Positions 42,185-50,229 of a stretch of 64,000 bases of DNA are shown here, piece by piece. The notes below the pieces were generated by a model. That model did no database searches and was not told the origin of the DNA. It worked only from the letters and a program-made list of their open reading frames with translations. A program made the translations under genes and the position numbers. Numbering within the stretch: position 1 is the stretch's first letter; every line of letters begins with the position of its first letter. The stretch lies in contig NZ_WFLN01000005.1 of NCBI RefSeq assembly GCF_009208585.1, positions 1-64,000 on the forward strand, in the 5' to 3' direction. Source of the DNA: Fluviispira multicolorata. GTDB lineage: Bacteria > Bdellovibrionota_B > Oligoflexia > Silvanigrellales > Silvanigrellaceae.

Positions 42185-42648
42185 GGGCTCTCCAATATCT
42201 GTAATATTTCATTTAGATCTTTGGCAGCTTTCATTTTGAATCGTACATTATCAACTCTCATTGTGCGGCAAATGTCTGCCATGATTTTAAGCGAAGAAAT
42301 ATGTGGTTTTTTAGGTGTTTTAGGTGATAATATTACAAAAAATAAATAAGAAAGCTCAGAGTCAATTGAGCTAAATTCTATTCCGTGAGGAGAAAGAAAA
42401 AAATAGAGTTCAGTTTCTGAAATTTTATTAAGGCTTGTGTGGGGAATTGCAACGCCAAGATCAACTCCTGTACTTGCTTTTGCTTCACGTTCTTGAAGCC
42501 CCTCAAAAATTTCGTCTTCCTTAAGATTTTTTTTTATCTGCGAAATTTTATAAGCTATTTCTTTAATAACGTCTTGTTTAGAGCGTGCTTCCAGGTGAAG
42601 AGAGGTATTTTGATCTTTAATTAAATTGCGGAGAAATTCACTTGCCAT
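42181..42648 (-). CDS. ptsN: Nitrogen PTS enzyme IIA (PtsN)
   Basis: 155 residues with a complete PTS EIIA-2 domain. The active histidine is in GVDLGVAIPHTSL. The protein opens with SLHLEARSKQDVIKEIAYKI and ends DICRTMRVDNVRFKMKAAKDLNEIL. EIIA-Ntr is phosphorylated through PtsP/NPr and regulates potassium and nitrogen responses. Its stop overlaps the rapZ start by 4 bases, so the two are translationally coupled. It belongs to the rpoN gene cluster. Confidence 0.92.
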   Translation of the reverse strand: MASEFLRNLIKDQNTSLHLEARSKQDVIKEIAYKISQIKKNLKEDEIFEGLQEREAKASTGVDLGVAIPHTSLNKISETELYFFLSPHGIEFSSIDSELSYLFFVILSPKTPKKPHISSLKIMADICRTMRVDNVRFKMKAAKDLNEILQILESP

Positions 42649-42972
42649 GTTTAATTCACCTGCTTAACGAAGAAGAGCTTAAGATAGGTGACCTCGAAGA
42701 AGTCGTTTTGTTGATAGGTAAAAATTTCAATTCTGTCAATCTGAAGTCTTACAGCTAAATTATATTATATGATTTTTAATTTTAAAAAAAAGGGGATGGG
42801 AGGGAAAATTGAGCCCACTATTCATTAAGAAGTATTAAATTATGAAGTCAATGAAAAGATTTTAAAATTTGTAAAAGAAATTCCCACATTGGAAAGAAAG
42901 AGTTTCTTTCCAATGTGGGAGAGACGAGATGCTCAAAGAAGCACTTCTTAAAACCAAGCACTTTTAAAATTT
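42649..42972. other. ptsN-hpf gap with a very strong hairpin
   Basis: The 324 bases hold no credible gene. The main feature is a perfect 18-bp inverted repeat with a 3-base loop at 42882-42920: CCCACATTGGAAAGAAA, GAG, then its complement. On the minus strand it comes after hpf and is followed by AATTTCTTTTAC, a moderate T-rich stretch, so it probably ends the rpoN-hpf transcript. The rest should contain the ptsN-rapZ promoter, which I cannot pin down. Confidence 0.7.
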
Positions 42973-43416
42973 CTAGCTCACTTTGCGAACGTGATCTTCA
43001 AAGTCAGAGACATAAAGTGTCTCATATTTATCAAAAATATTTTCATTATTTTTACTTCTAATTTTGTGTAGCCTTAAATTTGTTGCACTATAGTCAGACA
43101 TTTCACTAACAGATGAAAACTCAGCACGCTTATGTCTTACTTTTTTTGAAGCTTTTCTTAATGAAGATTCAAGTTTAGTAATAACTTTGTCTATTGAATG
43201 TGCAATATCTGTTGCACTTGCATTGACACATGTACTCATTTTTCCTGCAATAACAGAAATTTTAACATGGTGTTCGATGCCATCAACACTGAAAAAAGCT
43301 CTTACTGAAGTTGTATTTGATGAAAATTTTTCTATACAATCTTGAATTTTTTCTTCTACTAATAATCTAATTAGTTTAGATTTAGGGAAATTTATAAACT
43401 GCACGTCTACTCGCAT
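42973..43416 (-). CDS. hpf: Ribosome hibernation promoting factor (HPF/RaiA family)
   Basis: 147 residues. The N-terminal 100 residues form the HPF/S30AE domain (MRVDVQFINFPKSKLIRLLVEEKIQ, SVDGIEHHVKISVIAGKMSTCVNA, SIDKVITKLESSLRKASKKVRHKR). About 45 more residues follow, shorter than the dimerising tail of long HPF, so it looks like an intermediate form. It binds ribosomes and stores them in stationary phase. An AGGAGG precedes the ATG. It lies in the usual place downstream of rpoN. Confidence 0.88.
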   Translation of the reverse strand: MRVDVQFINFPKSKLIRLLVEEKIQDCIEKFSSNTTSVRAFFSVDGIEHHVKISVIAGKMSTCVNASATDIAHSIDKVITKLESSLRKASKKVRHKRAEFSSVSEMSDYSATNLRLHKIRSKNNENIFDKYETLYVSDFEDHVRKVS

Positions 43417-43492
43417 GTAACCTCCTCATAGGGATAAGGGTAGGACATTAAAAAATATTCGGAAATTACCCGCCAAAATAAATATGACTACA

Positions 43493-43530
43493 GCAAGATA
43501 ATAAACGATATTTACTGTTTATTATCTTGC
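43493..43530. repeat. 14-bp perfect inverted repeat between rpoN and hpf
   Basis: GCAAGATAATAAAC (43493-43506) and GTTTATTATCTTGC (43517-43530) are exact complements with a 10-base loop. It stands between rpoN's end and hpf's start (both minus). There is no T-run after it on the minus strand, so it may be an operator or an RNA-processing structure that separates rpoN from hpf expression rather than a plain terminator. Confidence 0.55.
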
Positions 43531-43580
43531 CGAAAGGTAGCATTAAATAAAACGAATGTCAATGAATTTTGGCTAATCAG

Positions 43581-44996
43581 TCAGAACTTTTGAATTCTTT
43601 TTGAGGATGATGAAATTCCTAAAGATTCTCTATATTTAGAGACTGTTCGGCGAGCGATTTTTATGTTTTTTTCTTTATGTATTTTTTCTGCAATTTCCTG
43701 ATCAGATAAGGGCTTGTTTTTATTTTCATTTTTAATAAACTCGGCAACCTGTTGTTTTACCGCTTCATTTGTATACTCTTTACCAAAATTATTTTCGACT
43801 GATGCATTAAAAAAATATTTTAATTCAAAAATACCTCTCGGGGAATATAAATACTTTCCTGAAGTTGCTCTAGAGATAGTACTTTCATGAAGATTTAACT
43901 CTTGTGCAATAACTTTTAAGGTCATTGGCGTGAGAAAATCAACTCCATATTCAAAAAAACGAGATTGGTACTTAATGATCGTATCAACGACTTTTAAAAT
44001 AGTTTTGTCACGTTCAGCCAGAGATCTTACGAGCCATTTTGCAGATTTAATATTTTCAGAAATATATTTGTAAGTTTCTTTATCATTTTTTTTGCCAATA
44101 TTTTCTTTAATTTCTTTGATAAGTTTAGTATATTTTTTTGAAAGCTTTAGGCGTGGTAAATCATTTTCATTTAGACTGCAAATCCACTGACTTTCTCGTT
44201 TGTATACAAAAACATCTGGTATAATAATCTGATTTGTTTGAGAGCCAAATTGCCGAGCTGGTCTTGGATCTAAATTTGATTTTATAAAACGAAATGCATC
44301 TTTTATTTCTTCTAATGTGGTTTTTTCATTTTTAGCTATTTTTTGAAAATTCTGTTTCTGAAATTCTTCCCAATAATCAGCAAGTAATTTTTCGACAATT
44401 TTAGATTTTTTTTCAAGCTTTTTATATTGTAATAAAAGTGATTCTTGTAGACTCCGTGCACCCACACCCACTGGTTCGCATTTTTGAATGTTTTCAAGTG
44501 CAAAAATAAGATCATCAAAATGAATGGCATGATTTTCAGAAATTACTTTTATGTCTGTATTGATAAAACCATTGTCATCCATATATTGTAAAACAATATT
44601 TATACATTCTTTTTCATAAGGACTTAAGCGTAAAGTTGACATTTGATTTTCAAGAAAATCATGAATAGAAGATGTACTCGAGTTATCAGCAAATTCTCTT
44701 CTCTGATTAGACGAAGAAATATTTTCAGAACTTTTAATATCATTAAACTTTTCAAGAAAATCACTTTGATTAAAGGATTTTTGTAAAGCAAGCTTTAACT
44801 CTTCATAATGATTCCTTTGTTCAACTTCATTTGAAAACGAAGCGTCTTCAAGGCAAGGGTTTTTTTCTAATTCATTATTAACAAATTTTTCTAATTCAAT
44901 TCTTCCTAGAGTCAAAACAGTAATAGAGTTTTTTAATTCTGTTGAAAGAGAAATTTTTTGGGAGGTTTTAAGTCCCTGTTTAATTTCCAAAGCCAT
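43581..44996 (-). CDS. rpoN: RNA polymerase sigma-54 factor
   Basis: 471 residues, full length. It has the N-terminal glutamine/leucine activator-contact region (LEIKQGLKTSQKISLSTELKNSITVLTLGRIELEKFV), the core-binding region, HTH segment TPMTLKVIAQELNLHESTISRATSGKYL, and the RpoN box ARRTVSKYRE near the C-terminus. It directs transcription at -24/-12 promoters with activator ATPases, commonly including flagellar genes. It begins only 14 bases after a flagellin gene, so it may be partly co-transcribed with the flagellins; hpf, ptsN and rapZ follow. Confidence 0.95.
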   Translation of the reverse strand: MALEIKQGLKTSQKISLSTELKNSITVLTLGRIELEKFVNNELEKNPCLEDASFSNEVEQRNHYEELKLALQKSFNQSDFLEKFNDIKSSENISSSNQRREFADNSSTSSIHDFLENQMSTLRLSPYEKECINIVLQYMDDNGFINTDIKVISENHAIHFDDLIFALENIQKCEPVGVGARSLQESLLLQYKKLEKKSKIVEKLLADYWEEFQKQNFQKIAKNEKTTLEEIKDAFRFIKSNLDPRPARQFGSQTNQIIIPDVFVYKRESQWICSLNENDLPRLKLSKKYTKLIKEIKENIGKKNDKETYKYISENIKSAKWLVRSLAERDKTILKVVDTIIKYQSRFFEYGVDFLTPMTLKVIAQELNLHESTISRATSGKYLYSPRGIFELKYFFNASVENNFGKEYTNEAVKQQVAEFIKNENKNKPLSDQEIAEKIHKEKNIKIARRTVSKYRESLGISSSSKRIQKF

Positions 44997-45010
44997 TCAT
45001 TTTTTCTCCG

Positions 45011-45892
45011 CTACCCTATGAGGTGCAATATGTGTTCTGGAAGTTGATTCGCTTGAGCAAGTACAGCGGTGCCTGCCGTAACAAGTATTTTACTTTGCAT
45101 AAAGCGCGCACTTTCTGATCCATAATCTACATCTCTTATGCGAGATTGTGCTGCACTCAAGTTTTCACTCCCTACATCTATTGATGTTATCGTAGAGTTA
45201 AGTCGGCTTTGCAAAGCTCCAAAAGTTGCACGAGCCTTTGTAATCTTTAGCATAGAGTCATCTAAATTAGAAAATATATTTTCAGTATCTCCACCACCAA
45301 TTTCATTGCCCGATTCACCTTCAATATTTAAATCTTTAAGGTTTGATAGAGATTCATTTAAATCACTTATGTCTTCAAACTTAAGTTTTATTACTTCATT
45401 TTCATTATTCGTTTCGCCATTTGCTTTTCTAAAATTGACACCAACTTGTATTGCAATATCATTTTTTTCATCCTGAGAAAAAAGACTTCTTCCATTAAAT
45501 TCTGTTTGATCTTTAATTCTATTTATTTCGGAACCAAGTTCTTGAAATTCTTTGTTAAGATAACTTCTTTCGGTTGAACTCACCGTATCGCTTGCAGCTT
45601 GTGTTGTTAACTCTCTCATTCGAATAATTAAATTATTAAGTTCGCTTAATCCGCCTTCACCTGTTTGTAAAAAAGATATGCCGTCCGATGCATTTCTTTT
45701 TGCTTGTGCAAAACCGCGAATTTTAGCGCGCATTGTTTCAGATATTGCAAGACCTGCAGCATCATCAGAGGATTTATTAATTCTTAATCCAGAAGATAAT
45801 TTTTCTATACTGTCACTTAATTGAGCTTCGTTTTCATTAAGTCTTCTTTGAGCAATTAAGCTTTCTACATTTGATTTAATTCTTAAACCCAT
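45011..45892 (-). CDS. Flagellin (second copy)
   Basis: 293 residues with the N-terminal D0/D1 flagellin block (INKSSDDAAGLAISETMRAKIRGFAQAKRNASDGISFLQTGEGG written in pieces: DDAAGLAIS, AKRNASDGISFLQ) and the C-terminal block (TFGALQSRLNSTITSIDVGSENLSAA). The centre is short, with little D2/D3 domain. It differs from its neighbour in the last residues (QLPEHILHLIG against QRPEMALSLLR) and has an acidic, Asn/Gly-rich middle. AAGGAA precedes the ATG. It lies 32 bases after the first flagellin and is probably read from the same promoter, giving a two-protein filament. Confidence 0.93.
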   Translation of the reverse strand: MGLRIKSNVESLIAQRRLNENEAQLSDSIEKLSSGLRINKSSDDAAGLAISETMRAKIRGFAQAKRNASDGISFLQTGEGGLSELNNLIIRMRELTTQAASDTVSSTERSYLNKEFQELGSEINRIKDQTEFNGRSLFSQDEKNDIAIQVGVNFRKANGETNNENEVIKLKFEDISDLNESLSNLKDLNIEGESGNEIGGGDTENIFSNLDDSMLKITKARATFGALQSRLNSTITSIDVGSENLSAAQSRIRDVDYGSESARFMQSKILVTAGTAVLAQANQLPEHILHLIG

Positions 45893-45924
45893 GGCATTAT
45901 TCCTTTTGTTAAATTTTTAAAAAT

Positions 45925-46773
45925 TTAGCGAAGAAGTGATAAAGCCATTTCTGGGCGTTGATTTGCTTGTGAAAGAACAGCTAAACCAGCTTGGCTTAAA
46001 ATGCGACTTTGGGTCATTTTTGCTGTTTCTTCAGCGAAATCTGCATCGCGTATGCGGCTATTTGCAGCCATCATATTTTCTGTTGATACTGAAATATTAC
46101 TGATCGCACTGTTGAGACGAGATTGTGTTGCACCAAGAGTTGCACGCGTATTTGCAACCATATAAAGCCCAGCATCAATTTTATTTAAATTTTCTGCAAT
46201 TACTTCTCTATCATCACCACCAAGAGTTGATTCTTTTAAACCTAATGTTTCACTTGTAATACCTTCTGGTGCATCTCCTAATTGTAATTTTAAAATGTCA
46301 TTTGCTGTTCCGTTATAGCCTACTTGTAAAATAACTCCATTTTCAGATGATTGTGGCCCTAGTAATTTACGTCCATTAAATTCAGTTGTTTCTGATATAC
46401 GATCAATTTCTTCCATTAAGTTTTGATATTCTTTATCAAGAAATCCTCTTTCTTGTGGTCCAACCGTATCAGAAGCAGACTGAACAGCGAGTTCTCTCAT
46501 TCTAATTAAAATATTACTTGTTTCGTTAAGACCACCTTCTGCAACTTGAACAAGTGAAACACCATCATTGGCATTTCGTTTTGCTTGCATTAATCCTCTT
46601 GTTTTTGCTCTTAATCCTTCAGAAATTGCAAGTCCAGCAGCATCATCAGAAGATTTATTAATTCTTAATCCTGATGATAATTTTTCCATACTGGAATTCA
46701 TATCCGAATTATTATTTGATAGAAATCGTTGTGCAGATAGAGATTCTACGTTGGTTCTTATGCGAAGTCCCAT
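45925..46773 (-). CDS. Flagellin (first copy)
   Basis: 282 residues, a compact flagellin with conserved terminal blocks (KLSSGLRINKSSDDAAGLAIS, RMRELAVQSASDTVG and the C-terminal ARIRDADFAEETAKMT-type region; MTQSRILSQAGLAVLSQANQ). The variable part is only about 100 residues. It is secreted by the flagellar export system, so it has no signal peptide. CAAGGAGG lies 8 bases before the ATG. A sigma-28-type promoter and structured leader lie upstream. Confidence 0.94.
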   Translation of the reverse strand: MGLRIRTNVESLSAQRFLSNNNSDMNSSMEKLSSGLRINKSSDDAAGLAISEGLRAKTRGLMQAKRNANDGVSLVQVAEGGLNETSNILIRMRELAVQSASDTVGPQERGFLDKEYQNLMEEIDRISETTEFNGRKLLGPQSSENGVILQVGYNGTANDILKLQLGDAPEGITSETLGLKESTLGGDDREVIAENLNKIDAGLYMVANTRATLGATQSRLNSAISNISVSTENMMAANSRIRDADFAEETAKMTQSRILSQAGLAVLSQANQRPEMALSLLR

Positions 46774-47180
46774 GACTTTTCCTCCTTGATGGTCCTAAAT
46801 TTGTGTTTTTGATACACAAACGACCGTTCGCAGCACCAACCTTGGTACTTTGCGAACTTATAGGCCATTCCTCTGTTATCCATGAGGTTTCCGTGACCTA
46901 TGAGGAAGGTATCGTGGGTATTTTCAGGAACTTAATAAGTAAATTGAGTAAAAAATAAAAAAATATTTTAATACAAATAATATCAATAACTTATTTTAAT
47001 TTTTTTAAAATTAATTAAAATTGTTTTAATTTATAGCTCTTTTTTTTAAGAGATTAAAATAAAGAATTGTTTTTACATCAGTTTACAATCTTCTTGTAAA
47101 ATTCTTGACTTTTTATCAATGATCTGGTTGTCTTTGCGATGTTCTAGTGTGTTTTTTACGTGAAATTCAGGGGTATTATA
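46774..47180. promoter_or_regulatory. Flagellin/aminotransferase divergent region with structured flagellin leader
   Basis: 407 bases without a gene. The flagellin leader (about 46902-46774) can form a hairpin from GTTCGCA (46826-46832) and TGCGAAC (46851-46857), with inner ACCA/TGGT pairing. A second hairpin, TTTGTGT/ACACAAA, lies at 46800-46820. Beyond the promoter (46909-46935) the sequence to 47150 is extremely AT-rich and shows no clear motif. The aminotransferase starts at ATG 47181, preceded by AGGGG. Confidence 0.6.
46909..46935 (-). promoter_or_regulatory. Sigma-28 (FliA)-type flagellin promoter
   Basis: TTAAGTTC (46935-46928), exactly 11 bases, then CACGATAC (46916-46909) on the minus strand. 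The consensus is TAAAGTTT-N11-GCCGATAA, so 6 of 8 and 5 of 8 bases match with the canonical spacing. The location, about 135 bases before the first flagellin, fits. I found no good sigma-54 element (TGGCAC-N5-TTGCA) here. Confidence 0.6.
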
Positions 47181-48353
47181 ATGAACCGTCTTGACTCGAT
47201 CAGTTTTGGTAAAATTGTGCAAATACGTGAACATCTTCTCAAACTTCAAGCGGGCGGAAAAAAAGTTTACCGTCTTGAATCAGGCGATCCTAGTTTTTCG
47301 ATCGCACCTCATATTACAGAAGCAATAAACAAAGCTCTAAAAGATGGTAAAACTCATTATATTCCAAATGATGGAATTCCTGATTTGCGCAAAGCTTTGG
47401 CGCAAAAATTACATTTTCAAAATAATATTAAAGTAACAGAAAATGATATTTATATTACAAATGGGGCAATGCATGCTTTATTTGTTGTATTTCAGTGTAT
47501 GCTTACTCAAGGTGATGAAGTTATTGTACCAGAACCTCTTTGGACTGAAATTGGTGATAATATTCGTCTTGCAGGTGGTGTGACTGTATCTGTTCCATTA
47601 ACAAGAGAAAAAAATTATCAATATTCATATGAAGATATTTTGAATAAAATCACCCCAAAAACGAAAGCAATTTTTGTTAACTCTCCACAAAATCCATCTG
47701 GTGCAATTGTTCCAAAAGAAGAGCTTAAAAAAATAGCAAATCTTGCTGCTGAACGTGGACTCTGGCTTGTTGCAGATGAAGCTTATGAAGATCTTGTGTA
47801 TGAAGGAGAACATTACTCCCCAGCAAGTGGGTTACAAGGTTATGACAAAGCAGTTTCATTATATTCCTTCTCAAAAACTCATGCAATGAGCGGACTCAGA
47901 GTTGGATATATTGTAACGACAAATCCATTGCTAAAGGAACGCATTCCTAAATTGTTACGATGTACTGTTAACGGTATAAATAGTATTTCTCAATGGGGCG
48001 CCTTAGCTGCTGTTACTGGTCCACGTGATCATTTAAATTATATGCTTTCTGAATATAAAATTCGTCGTGAAATTATTTATAATGCAGCGTCAGCAATTCC
48101 AGGTCTTGTTCCATTTAAACCACAAGGTGCGTTCTATTTATGGTGTGATGTTGAACCTATTCTTCTTGAAAGACTAAAAATTAAATCTGTGTCACAACTT
48201 TCTGACTTTTTAGTAGAATGTGGAATTGGCAGTGCACCTGGTGATTGCTTTGGTGAAAGCTGTGCCAATGGGATTCGTTTTGCATTTAGCTGCAGCACTG
48301 AAATGGTTACAGAAGGCGCTAAGGCTTTAAAAGAGTTTTTAACGCGGAGTTAA
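47181..48353 (+). CDS. Aspartate/aromatic aminotransferase family (PLP class I/II)
   Basis: 390 residues. Class I aminotransferase marks are YRLESGDPSFSIAPHI, ITNGAMHALFVVFQ, VNSPQNPSGAIVPKEEL, ADEAYEDLVYEGEHYSP and the PLP lysine in YSFSKTHAMSGLRVGYI. The arginine for the substrate carboxyl is near GIRFAFSCS. It probably moves the amino group between an amino acid (aspartate, alanine or aromatic) and 2-oxoglutarate; the exact substrate is not determined. ATG 47181 with AGGGG upstream is preferred to the GTG at 47160. A strong terminator follows. Confidence 0.88.
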   Translation: MNRLDSISFGKIVQIREHLLKLQAGGKKVYRLESGDPSFSIAPHITEAINKALKDGKTHYIPNDGIPDLRKALAQKLHFQNNIKVTENDIYITNGAMHALFVVFQCMLTQGDEVIVPEPLWTEIGDNIRLAGGVTVSVPLTREKNYQYSYEDILNKITPKTKAIFVNSPQNPSGAIVPKEELKKIANLAAERGLWLVADEAYEDLVYEGEHYSPASGLQGYDKAVSLYSFSKTHAMSGLRVGYIVTTNPLLKERIPKLLRCTVNGINSISQWGALAAVTGPRDHLNYMLSEYKIRREIIYNAASAIPGLVPFKPQGAFYLWCDVEPILLERLKIKSVSQLSDFLVECGIGSAPGDCFGESCANGIRFAFSCSTEMVTEGAKALKEFLTRS

Positions 48354-48379
48354 TTTTATTTATTTAAAAAGACTAATTT

Positions 48380-48411
48380 AAAAAAGGCTTCAGTTAAGTG
48401 AAGCCTTTTTT
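48380..48411 (+). terminator. Rho-independent terminator after the aminotransferase gene
   Basis: AAAAAAGGCTTCA (48380-48392), a 6-base loop GTTAAG, and TGAAGCCTTTTTT (48399-48411) form a perfect stem with T- and A-runs on the two sides. It can therefore stop transcription in both directions and probably also ends the decarboxylase gene arriving from the other strand. Confidence 0.9.
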
Positions 48412-48414
48412 GTT

Positions 48415-48469
48415 ATGAATTCATAATGAAATCATAATGAAATCATAATGAATTCATAATGAATTCATT
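48415..48469. repeat. Five 11-bp tandem repeats (ATGAATTCATA / ATGAAATCATA)
   Basis: Five head-to-tail units at 48415, 48426, 48437, 48448 and 48459 differ only at one or two positions. The ATGAATTCAT variant is itself a palindrome. The array starts 4 bases after the terminator and runs into the 3' end of the decarboxylase gene, whose last codons (IIMNSL) come from it. It may be replication-slippage DNA or a binding-site array. Confidence 0.85.
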
Positions 48470-49905
48470 ATGATTTCTTCTATTTTTTCAAAAATAATTT
48501 TAAGAGAAAAATCTATATTTTCAATGTGAGTGCGAAATGAGAGACATGCTATTCGTAAATATATATCGTTATTAATATTTGTTGAAGATAAAAATATGCG
48601 GCCATCCTTTTGTATTTTTTGCATAAGCATTTCGTTAAAGTCATTTATTTTTTCGGAATTTTCTGGTTGAAAACGAAAAACAACAATGGTGAGTTCGGGT
48701 TCACATAATACTTCCATTCTATTTATTTTTTTTAATTCTGAGTACAAATATTGGGCTAATAATAGTTTCTCTTCTAATGCAGCTTTAAAGGGTTCAATCC
48801 CGAATATTTTTAAAGGGAGCCACAGCCTGAGACTTCGAAAGTTTCGAGTGAGTTCTGGCGATAGGTCTGCTGGAGAAGGACACTCATTTATTGATTTACA
48901 ATCTCGCATATAACTTGCTTGGGAAGAAAAAGTATTTAATAAATTTTGTTGATCTTTGACTACAATGATACCAAGGCCATAGGGCATATAGAAACTTTTA
49001 TGAGGATCTAGAGTAATTGAATTTGCTGAACTTATGTTCTTAAATAGCTGTTTTCCTTTTTCTGTTAGAATAAAAAAACCACCATAAGCTGCATCGATAT
49101 GCAACCATAAATTGAATTTGTTTGAAATATTTGATATTTCATCAATGGGATCAACTGAGCCAATATCGGTGCTTCCTGCCGATGCCACAATAAGCCAAGG
49201 AATGAGATTTTTATTTTTATCTTTTTCAATTTCAGATTGTAAATGATTAGGACACATTCGATATTTATTATCAATATTAATTTGACGAATATGTGCTTCG
49301 CCAAGTCCAATTGTTTTTAACGATTTAAAGATAGAATGATGTGTTTTATTTGTTACGTAAACAACTGTCCTTTCATAATCTCTGCTTTTTAAGGCAATGC
49401 TTTCTCTTGCGCTGGTAAGTGCGATGAGATTTGCCATGGATCCACCAGAGGTCAATACTCCCCCCGCAGTTTCAGGAAAGCCAATTAATTTTGCAATCCA
49501 TTTTATTAAAGTATTTTCTAATTTTACAGCACCAGGAGCAGAAAAATAAACGCTTGAAAATTTATTTGTAAAGGATGCTATGTAGTCCCCTAGTACTGCG
49601 GGGTATAAATTTCCACCTGGAATATGTCCAAAAGCGTTGGATGAAAGTTGATTTACCCCGCTTTTATCAATAAATATTTTTAAAAAATTGATAACCTCTT
49701 CTATAGATTTTTTTTTATCAATAATATGAGGATCAAATTCATCACTATTAAGATCATTTTCAGAAAAATACGCGTGCGTGTTAAATTTACTATTATTAAA
49801 TTCATTCTTATAAGAAAAAATAATTTTTTCTAAATTATTTTGATCATCTTCTGACATCTCAAATTCTTTAGAAATATTTCTAAATATATTGATTTGATTT
49901 AACAT
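48454..49905 (-). CDS. PLP-dependent amino acid decarboxylase (group II, aromatic-L-amino-acid type)
   Basis: 483 residues. The PLP lysine is in LDPHKSFYMPYGLGIIV, preceded by WLHIDAAYGGFFI and VASAGSTDIGSVDPI. The GGVLTSGGSMANLIALTSARE block is typical of the DDC/GAD family. It removes CO2 from an aromatic amino acid or a related compound such as glutamate or 2,4-diaminobutyrate; the group cannot be narrowed from the sequence. The C-terminus lies in the tandem repeat array, so the end may vary among strains. AAGGAA precedes the ATG. Confidence 0.88.
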   Translation of the reverse strand: MLNQINIFRNISKEFEMSEDDQNNLEKIIFSYKNEFNNSKFNTHAYFSENDLNSDEFDPHIIDKKKSIEEVINFLKIFIDKSGVNQLSSNAFGHIPGGNLYPAVLGDYIASFTNKFSSVYFSAPGAVKLENTLIKWIAKLIGFPETAGGVLTSGGSMANLIALTSARESIALKSRDYERTVVYVTNKTHHSIFKSLKTIGLGEAHIRQINIDNKYRMCPNHLQSEIEKDKNKNLIPWLIVASAGSTDIGSVDPIDEISNISNKFNLWLHIDAAYGGFFILTEKGKQLFKNISSANSITLDPHKSFYMPYGLGIIVVKDQQNLLNTFSSQASYMRDCKSINECPSPADLSPELTRNFRSLRLWLPLKIFGIEPFKAALEEKLLLAQYLYSELKKINRMEVLCEPELTIVVFRFQPENSEKINDFNEMLMQKIQKDGRIFLSSTNINNDIYLRIACLSFRTHIENIDFSLKIIFEKIEEIIMNSL

Positions 49906-50229
49906 CTAAGTTCCTTTTTCTTGGTTGTTATTTAAAATAATATAAATAAAAATATTAATTTTCATTTATATATATAAATATTTTTTGAAATTGAAATTTA
50001 TATTAACTTTTTTTAGGATTAGATGAGATAGATGTCAAAAAAATAGCATTCACTTCATGAGGGAGTGCAATGATAAAGTCTATAATCTTGACATTTTTAA
50101 GATTATCAAATACCCTAGCGCAGGTTTTAACTTCTATTCATTAAGGGTGTCATGAATATTTAATTCATTTCTTTGTAACTATCAATAACTACTAAAAAAT
50201 TTATATATATTTTCAATAGGAGTCTTTTA
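49906..50229. other. Divergent control region, AT-rich
   Basis: 324 bases between the decarboxylase and ABC-F genes, without a gene. Near 49940-50010 it is almost pure A/T. Two short hairpins occur: CATTCACT...AGTGCAATG (50047-50072, one-base gap) and ATAATCTT...AAGATTAT (50082-50106). Neither has a T-run, so they are more likely operators or leader structures for the ABC-F gene; ABC-F genes elsewhere are often controlled by leader attenuation. Confidence 0.45.

Noticed and set aside
46774..46960. Sigma-54 promoter before the flagellins
   Set aside because: No GG-N10-GC element with adequate flanks was found; the sigma-28-type pair with 11-base spacing fits better.
48415..48469. CRISPR-like array
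   Set aside because: Units are 11 bp and contiguous, with no spacers and no cas genes nearby; this is a simple tandem repeat.
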